Origin: JAICTV01 sp035634055 | GTDB lineage: Bacteria; Planctomycetota; Phycisphaerae; Tepidisphaerales; Tepidisphaeraceae | Direction of reading: 5' to 3' | DNA: 64,000 bases | Assembly (NCBI GenBank): GCA_035634055.1 | Contig: DASQDR010000058.1 | Location: 1 to 64,000, forward strand | Shown: piece by piece, positions 59,597 through 64,000 of the stretch | Layout of the letters: each line of letters starts with the position of its first letter | How positions within the stretch are numbered: position 1 is the stretch's first letter | The notes under the pieces: model-generated | The model's input: only the letters and a program-made list of their open reading frames with translations | Databases searched by the model: none | What the model was told of the DNA's origin: nothing | Program-made: the position numbers and the translations under genes

Positions 59597-61303
59597 GTGC
59601 GCGCACAGTCCGCCTACACGATCGATGGGAAGTTCGCCGCTGACGTCGCCCCCGCGGCACGCGCCGCCGCCATGGGCCGCCCCGGCACTTCCGCCCGCCC
59701 CGGTCCCCATTCCGCCGCCTCGCGGCACGTCGCCAAGGCGGTCAGGCCGGCGATGATGGAGATGCTCGAGGACCGCCAACTGCTCTCGACCTACTACGTC
59801 AGCCCCAGCGGCAGCGATAGCAAGAGCGGGACCAGCACCAGCGCCCCGTGGAAGACCATCAACCGCGTCAACAGCCAGAAGCTTAAGGCCGGTGATAAGG
59901 TCCTCTTCCAGGGCGGGCACAGCTACAGCGGCGGCCTGTATCTGCCCTCGTCCGAGGGCGGCAGCGCTTCCAGCCCGGTCACCTTTGGCACCTACGGGTC
60001 CGGCAAGGCGACCATCAACAGCGGCTCCAAGCACGGGCTCGACATCGCCCAAACGGCCGGCGTGTCGGTGAGCAACCTCACCTTTGTCGGCAATGGCGGC
60101 GGGGGCGCCTCCGGCATCTACCTCCACCTGGATCACTCCGGCAAGGTCAAGAGCGGCTTCTTCGTCAACAACGTGGAGGCCCGCGGCTACTCCCACGACG
60201 GCATCGAGATCAAGATCAACGGCAAGGGCGGCAGCAGCCTGTCCAACGTCAAGATCGAGAACACCCAGGTCCACGACAACAGGCGCAACGGCCTGAAGGC
60301 GACTGCCAACAAGCACAACGTCAACAAGAACTGGATCCTCCGCGACGTGCGCGCGTTCAACAACCCGGGCAACGGGGACAACGGCTCGGTCACCGGCAGC
60401 GGCATCTTCGTCGCCGACCTCGACGGCGCCCTCATCGAGCGCTGCGTCGCCTACAACAACGGCAAGAACGGCCACGCCCCCGTCGGCATCTGGACCGCCG
60501 GCTCCAACCGCGTCACCGTGCAGTACTGCGAGAGCTACGACAACAAGACCAAGGCCATCAGCGACGGCGGCGGGTTCGACTTCGACTGGGACACGCACAA
60601 CAGCGTGATGCAGTACAACTACTCCCACGACAACCAGGGCCCGGGCTTCCTGCTCGGCGCCGGGTCGCACGCCAACAGCAACAACGTCGTCCGCTACAAC
60701 GTCAGCGAGAACGACGGGCGAAAGAACGGCAAGAACGGCATCCAGCTCTGGGGCAACGTCACCAACGCCAAGATCTACAACAACACGGTCTTCATGGCCG
60801 ACTCCAGCAGCAGCGCCGCGTTCAACGCCCACAACACCGGCTCGAACGGCAAGGTGGCCAAGAACATCGAGATCCGCAACAACATCTTCGTGGTGCGCGG
60901 CGGGTCGAAGGTCATGAACATCACCAGCCCCGTCGCCGCCGGCAACGGGCTGAAGTTCGTCGGCAACGCCTACCACAGCTATTCCGGGGGCTTCAAGATC
61001 CAGTGGGGCGGCAGCGGCTACGGCAGCCTCGCCGACTGGCGCAACGCCAAGGGGCAGGAAAAGCTCAACGGCGCCGCCACCGGCTACCAGGGCGATCCCA
61101 AGCTCCAGAGCGCCGGCAACGGCGGGACGGTCAACGGCAACTTCTCGGCCCTGGGCGCCTACAAGCTCCAGGGATCCAGCCCGTTGATCAACAAGGGCCA
61201 CGGCCAGCCCACCTTCCTCGCGTCGGTGGTCAAGACCGACTTCTTCGGCGGCAACTCGCTGCTCGGCGGGCGACACGACATCGGCGTGGACGAGGTCCGG
61301 TAG
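59597..61303 (+). CDS. Exported right-handed beta-helix protein with LEPR-like motif
   Basis: 568 residues from a GTG preceded by ggagtagagaaa. The N-terminus is long and basic; MEMLEDRQLLSTYYVSPSGS at about residues 54-73 contains the LEDRQLLS version of the LEPR-XLL motif. Then come repeated parallel beta-helix coils with Asn ladders (NLTFVGNGGGGASGIYLHL, NNVEARGYSHDGIEIKING, ENTQVHDNRRNGLK, CVAYNNGKNGHAPVGIW). The pattern fits pectate-lyase-like/carbohydrate-binding beta-helix families (DUF1565/NosD-type); no clear catalytic residues. Ends LLGGRHDIGVDEVR, as in many such proteins. Probably secreted and polysaccharide-interacting. Confidence 0.9.
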   Translation: MRAQSAYTIDGKFAADVAPAARAAAMGRPGTSARPGPHSAASRHVAKAVRPAMMEMLEDRQLLSTYYVSPSGSDSKSGTSTSAPWKTINRVNSQKLKAGDKVLFQGGHSYSGGLYLPSSEGGSASSPVTFGTYGSGKATINSGSKHGLDIAQTAGVSVSNLTFVGNGGGGASGIYLHLDHSGKVKSGFFVNNVEARGYSHDGIEIKINGKGGSSLSNVKIENTQVHDNRRNGLKATANKHNVNKNWILRDVRAFNNPGNGDNGSVTGSGIFVADLDGALIERCVAYNNGKNGHAPVGIWTAGSNRVTVQYCESYDNKTKAISDGGGFDFDWDTHNSVMQYNYSHDNQGPGFLLGAGSHANSNNVVRYNVSENDGRKNGKNGIQLWGNVTNAKIYNNTVFMADSSSSAAFNAHNTGSNGKVAKNIEIRNNIFVVRGGSKVMNITSPVAAGNGLKFVGNAYHSYSGGFKIQWGGSGYGSLADWRNAKGQEKLNGAATGYQGDPKLQSAGNGGTVNGNFSALGAYKLQGSSPLINKGHGQPTFLASVVKTDFFGGNSLLGGRHDIGVDEVR

Positions 61304-61332
61304 GGGAATCTTGTCAGCCGGATGCAACGCGA

Positions 61333-61372
61333 GCGGCGGCGGGTGATGACCTCACCCGCCGCCGCTTCGTTT
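61333..61372 (+). terminator. Terminator after the beta-helix gene
   Basis: Perfect 14-bp stem gcggcggcgggtga (61333-61346) / tcacccgccgccgc (61352-61365) with a 5-base loop, then ttcgtttc. It lies 30 bases after the stop codon. Confidence 0.85.
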
Positions 61373-61420
61373 CAGGGGTTGTTCCGGCTCAATCGCCCGC
61401 GGGCACGTGAGCCGGCTCGG

Positions 61421-61450
61421 GCGTGAGCGGGCGTGAGCGGGCGTGAGCGG
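61421..61450. repeat. Tandem repeat, three copies of gcgtgagcgg
   Basis: Three exact 10-base units, abutting the palindromic repeat at 61460. Non-coding. Confidence 0.9.
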
Positions 61451-61459
61451 GCGCGCCCA

Positions 61460-61538
61460 TGTCATCCCGAAGCGTACTCGCGAGGGATCTCGGAGCGGAG
61501 CGCGACGTCCCTGCCCGAGAGTACGCTTCGGGATGACA
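61460..61538. repeat. Dispersed palindromic repeat, complete copy
   Basis: Left arm tgtcatcccgaagcgtactc... and right arm ...gagtacgcttcgggatgaca (61508-61538) are inverted copies, 20 bases identical, with a short GC-rich centre. The left 23 bases also occur at 37467 and 63974. Confidence 0.9.
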
Positions 61539-61666
61539 GCGCTTGTGACGCCAGCGCGAAGGAGGGCGACCCGCCGAGCGTCATTCCTGTGGTCGTAGCC
61601 GGTCACGCCGCCCCGGCCGCGCGGCGCACGTTCCACGTAGCGCGGTACGGCCGCATCCGCGACGCG

Positions 61667-62020
61667 TTACCGCGTCGACTGCGTGGTCGGCGGCGTGGTG
61701 TTCATCTGCTGGGCCTGGCGTTGGAGCGCTTCGCCCTGCTGGATCTTGGATTGGCCTTCGGCGACGAGCTTGTCGCCGTCGGTGGTCTTGCCCTGCGAGC
61801 GGAGCGTCTCGCCCTCGGCGACCTGCCCGCGGCCGTCGGCGACCAGCTTTTCGCCGCGGGTCATCATCTGCCCCTGCTTCTCGATCATCTTGCCCTGCGC
61901 CTTGGTGCGCTCACCCTCGGTCTGCGGCTGGCTGCTCCCGCCGCCGCCCATGCTTTCGCACCCGACGGCGATCCCCAGCACGAACGATAACCCGGCAACG
62001 GCGACGCTTCGAAAGAACAT
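61667..62020 (-). CDS. Small lipoprotein with repeated coiled-coil segments
   Basis: 117 residues. Signal with lipobox GIAVGC near residues 16-21 (the cut Cys starts ESMGGGGSS). The mature part is built of short repeats of the type QGxMIxxGxxLVAxGxxxxxxG (GKMIEKQGQMMTRGEKLVAD, GETLRSQGKTTDGDKLVAEG), predicting a helical rod. ATG at 62020 with ggagcc upstream. No name; a periplasmic anchor or spacer is the best guess. Confidence 0.85.
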   Translation of the reverse strand: MFFRSVAVAGLSFVLGIAVGCESMGGGGSSQPQTEGERTKAQGKMIEKQGQMMTRGEKLVADGRGQVAEGETLRSQGKTTDGDKLVAEGQSKIQQGEALQRQAQQMNTTPPTTQSTR

Positions 62021-62253
62021 GATCGGCTCCTGTTGGACGAACGATTTTGTTGCGGCGGAATCGGCGACTCCGTTCGACATCGTTCAACCTACGCGGCGTG
62101 CTTTTCGGGCGGAACCGCCAAAACTGTCAGTGAGCGGGAATGCTCCCGTCGCACCCGTCCGTTCGCCTCCGCAGCGCGCTGCGGCGCGCCCGCGCCGCAG
62201 GGAGCGGCATCCCCGAGGCGCGGAAACGCATCGCCTGCCCTAGAATCGCCGCC

Positions 62254-63834
62254 ATGCCCGCAGGAAAGATGCCCGTCGTCGCCATTGTCGGCCGCCCCAA
62301 CGTCGGCAAGTCATCGCTGCTCAACGCGCTGGTGGGCAAGCGGATCTCGATCGTGCAGGACATGCCCGGCGTCACGCGCGATCGCGTCTCGACGCCCTAC
62401 CCCATCGGCGGGAAGTGGGTCGAGCTGGTCGACACCGGCGGCTACGGCTTTCACGACGAGCAGGGGCTCACCGAGCACATCAAGCAGCAGATCGAGATCG
62501 CCATGGCCAGGGCCGACCTGGTGCTGCTCGTCGTCGACTGCGAGGCGGGGCTGACCACCGCTGATGAGAACATGGCGTCGATGCTCCGCCGCAAGGACAT
62601 CAAGACGGTGCTGATCGCCAACAAGGCGGACGGCCCCAAGGCCGACGCGTGCCTCGGTGAGTTCGCCCGCCTCGGGCTGGGCACGCCCGTCGGGGTATCG
62701 GCCATGAACGACCGCAACCTCGACCTGCTCGTCCGCGAGGTCCGCAAGCACATCGACCTGGACGAAGCGCCCACCGAGATCCCCGAGCCGGAGATGATGC
62801 TGGCGATCGTCGGCAAGCGCAACGCCGGCAAGAGCACCCTGGTCAACGCCATCGCCGAGATCTACGAAGGCGACCCGCAGCGCGTGATCGTGTCGGAAGT
62901 GCCCGGCACCACGCGCGACAGCGTCGACGTCCGCTTCCAGAAGGACACGCAGACCCTGGTCGTCATCGATACCGCCGGCGTGCGCAAGAAGCGGCACATG
63001 GTCACCAACGACATTGAGTTCTACTCCTTCCACCGCGCCCAGCGCTCGGTGCGGCGGGCGGACGTGGTCTTCATGCTCATCGACGGCAGCGAGCACTTGT
63101 CCGAGCCGGACAAGAAGCTCGCGCAGTACATCGCCGACCAGCACAAGCCGGTCATCCTGGTGGTCAACAAGTGGGACAAGGTGCTGGAAGCGGCACGCAA
63201 GCAGGCGGAGGAGCGCGGCACGACCTTCAGCGACGAGCTGCTGACGAGCGAGTTCGCCGCGTACCTCGACCAGGAACTAAAGCACCTGGACTACGCCCCG
63301 ATGATGTTCACCACCGCCAAGGACGGGCGCAACGTGCAGAAGGTGCTGGACCTGGCGGGCAACCTGTTCAAGCAGGCGAGCACGCGCGTGGGGACGGGGG
63401 AGCTGAACCGCGTGGTGAAGCAGATCTTCACCGAGCGCACGCCCAGCACGCCGCGCGGCGAGCGGGTGAAGGTCTACTACGCCACGCAGGCCGCCGTCGC
63501 GCCGCCGACGATCGTGCTGTTCGTCAACGTGCCGGACTTCGTCACCGAGTCGTACCGGCGGTTCATGGTCAACCGCTTCCGCGAGCTGCTGCCGTTCGGC
63601 GAGGTCCCGATCAAGCTGGAGTTCCGCGGCCGCGTGAAGGGCGAGCACGAGGACGAACTGGCCGGCGACGACCGCGAGCGCCCGACGAAGCGCCGCCCGG
63701 CGCCGGCGGCGGGACGCGCCACGCGCGGCGCGACGCGCGGCGGCTCGCGCGGCCCGAAGCGGAAGCCGCAACCCAAGCCCCATCCCAAAAAAGCCGGCGG
63801 CCGCGGACCGGCGCGGGGGACGCGGCCGAAGTAG
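62254..63834 (+). CDS. der: Ribosome biogenesis GTPase Der (EngA)
   Basis: 526 residues with tandem GTPase domains. Domain 1: GRPNVGKSS (P-loop), DMPGVTRDR, DTGGYG, NKAD. Domain 2: GKRNAGKST, EVPGTTRDS, DTAGVRKKR, NKWD. The C-terminal KH-like domain includes PPTIVLFVNVPDFVTESYRR. The tail from about residue 465 is Arg/Lys/Pro/Gly-rich (about 60 residues), longer than in most Der, and may bind rRNA. Role: 50S subunit assembly. ATG at 62254. Confidence 0.97.
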   Translation: MPAGKMPVVAIVGRPNVGKSSLLNALVGKRISIVQDMPGVTRDRVSTPYPIGGKWVELVDTGGYGFHDEQGLTEHIKQQIEIAMARADLVLLVVDCEAGLTTADENMASMLRRKDIKTVLIANKADGPKADACLGEFARLGLGTPVGVSAMNDRNLDLLVREVRKHIDLDEAPTEIPEPEMMLAIVGKRNAGKSTLVNAIAEIYEGDPQRVIVSEVPGTTRDSVDVRFQKDTQTLVVIDTAGVRKKRHMVTNDIEFYSFHRAQRSVRRADVVFMLIDGSEHLSEPDKKLAQYIADQHKPVILVVNKWDKVLEAARKQAEERGTTFSDELLTSEFAAYLDQELKHLDYAPMMFTTAKDGRNVQKVLDLAGNLFKQASTRVGTGELNRVVKQIFTERTPSTPRGERVKVYYATQAAVAPPTIVLFVNVPDFVTESYRRFMVNRFRELLPFGEVPIKLEFRGRVKGEHEDELAGDDRERPTKRRPAPAAGRATRGATRGGSRGPKRKPQPKPHPKKAGGRGPARGTRPK

Positions 63835-63973
63835 CGGGGCACCGGTGGCGCGGGCGTCCCGGTCGATGGCTAGCGCTCGCCCACCCACGGAAGCCCGGCA
63901 AGATGCCCGACAACGTGAAGGGGCGCGCGGCGCACCGCGGTAACGCGCTGGCGGGCCTTGCCCTCGTGAGCGA

Positions 63974-64000
63974 TGTCATCCCGAAGCGTACTCGCGAGGG
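63974..64000. repeat. Dispersed palindromic repeat, partial copy at the right edge
   Basis: tgtcatcccgaagcgtactc plus gcgaggg, matching the left arm of the copy at 61460 base for base; the rest lies outside the window. Confidence 0.9.

Overview
The window is high-GC chromosomal DNA from a bacterium that most resembles the Planctomycetota, probably the Phycisphaerae. The evidence is a combination of protein signatures: LEPR-XLL-like N-terminal motifs (near 51015, 54264 and 59597), two secreted proteins ending in PEP-CTERM sorting signals and carrying dockerin-like calcium repeats (17804-26750), two prepilin-like proteins with a GFTLVELLVVIGIIA start (20962 and 32463), and dispersed palindromic repeats in many gaps. 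No rRNA, tRNA, CRISPR array, phage module or transposase was recognised.

Layout. 1-3332 (-): a SNF2-family helicase running off the left edge, split at its Walker A lysine/threonine by an in-frame 344-residue LAGLIDADG intein. 3631-7210 (+): two paralogous exported DUF4139-like proteins and a pilin-like protein. 7284-11549 (-): arginine succinyltransferase pathway genes astA, astD and astB, then a TfoX-N protein. 11211-14914 (-): an M28 peptidase lipoprotein and a membrane protein with two VWA-like domains. 15023-17078 (+): the hslVU protease. 17280-17684 (-): a lone receiver domain. 17804-27911: an extracellular surface cluster (endonuclease I with PEP-CTERM, pseudopilin, small membrane protein, GH13 alpha-amylase-like protein with PEP-CTERM) and a convergent GntR/LacI-type hybrid regulator. 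28073-33323: inositol-phosphate synthase, STAS protein, TPR membrane protein, coaD and a second pseudopilin. 33754-41212: ACT protein, an HprK-like protein without a P-loop, DUF1579, a PA0069-type radical SAM protein, GT4 glycosyltransferase, LpxL-type acyltransferase and moaA. 41603-47734: a large exported Gln-rich protein, trpC, CPBP protease, tyrS and a disordered protein. 47831-54043: HEAT-repeat protein, exported proteins, PhyH dioxygenase, a broken VapBC-like pair and pepF. 54264-63834: a protein-arginine-deiminase homologue with an export-type motif, an intact VapBC-like pair, a DNA methyltransferase, CsbD, CBS protein, a beta-helix protein, a lipoprotein and der.

How they work together. 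Most of the window is ordinary housekeeping interleaved with surface and exported proteins; gene order shows few long operons. Clear co-transcription candidates are astD-astB (4-base overlap), M28-TfoX (4-base overlap), hslV-hslU and the two VapBC pairs. The amylase and the convergent sugar-sensor-type repressor probably form a small regulated carbohydrate unit.

The strongest unusual items are the Walker A intein, the bacterial protein-arginine deiminase with all four active-site residues, the TA pair with one frameshift in each gene, the repeat-derived insertion in MoaA, the C-terminal cassette shared by the two PEP-CTERM enzymes, and the HprK-like protein that has lost its nucleotide-binding loop. 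I did not find convincing evidence of a wholly new multi-gene system.
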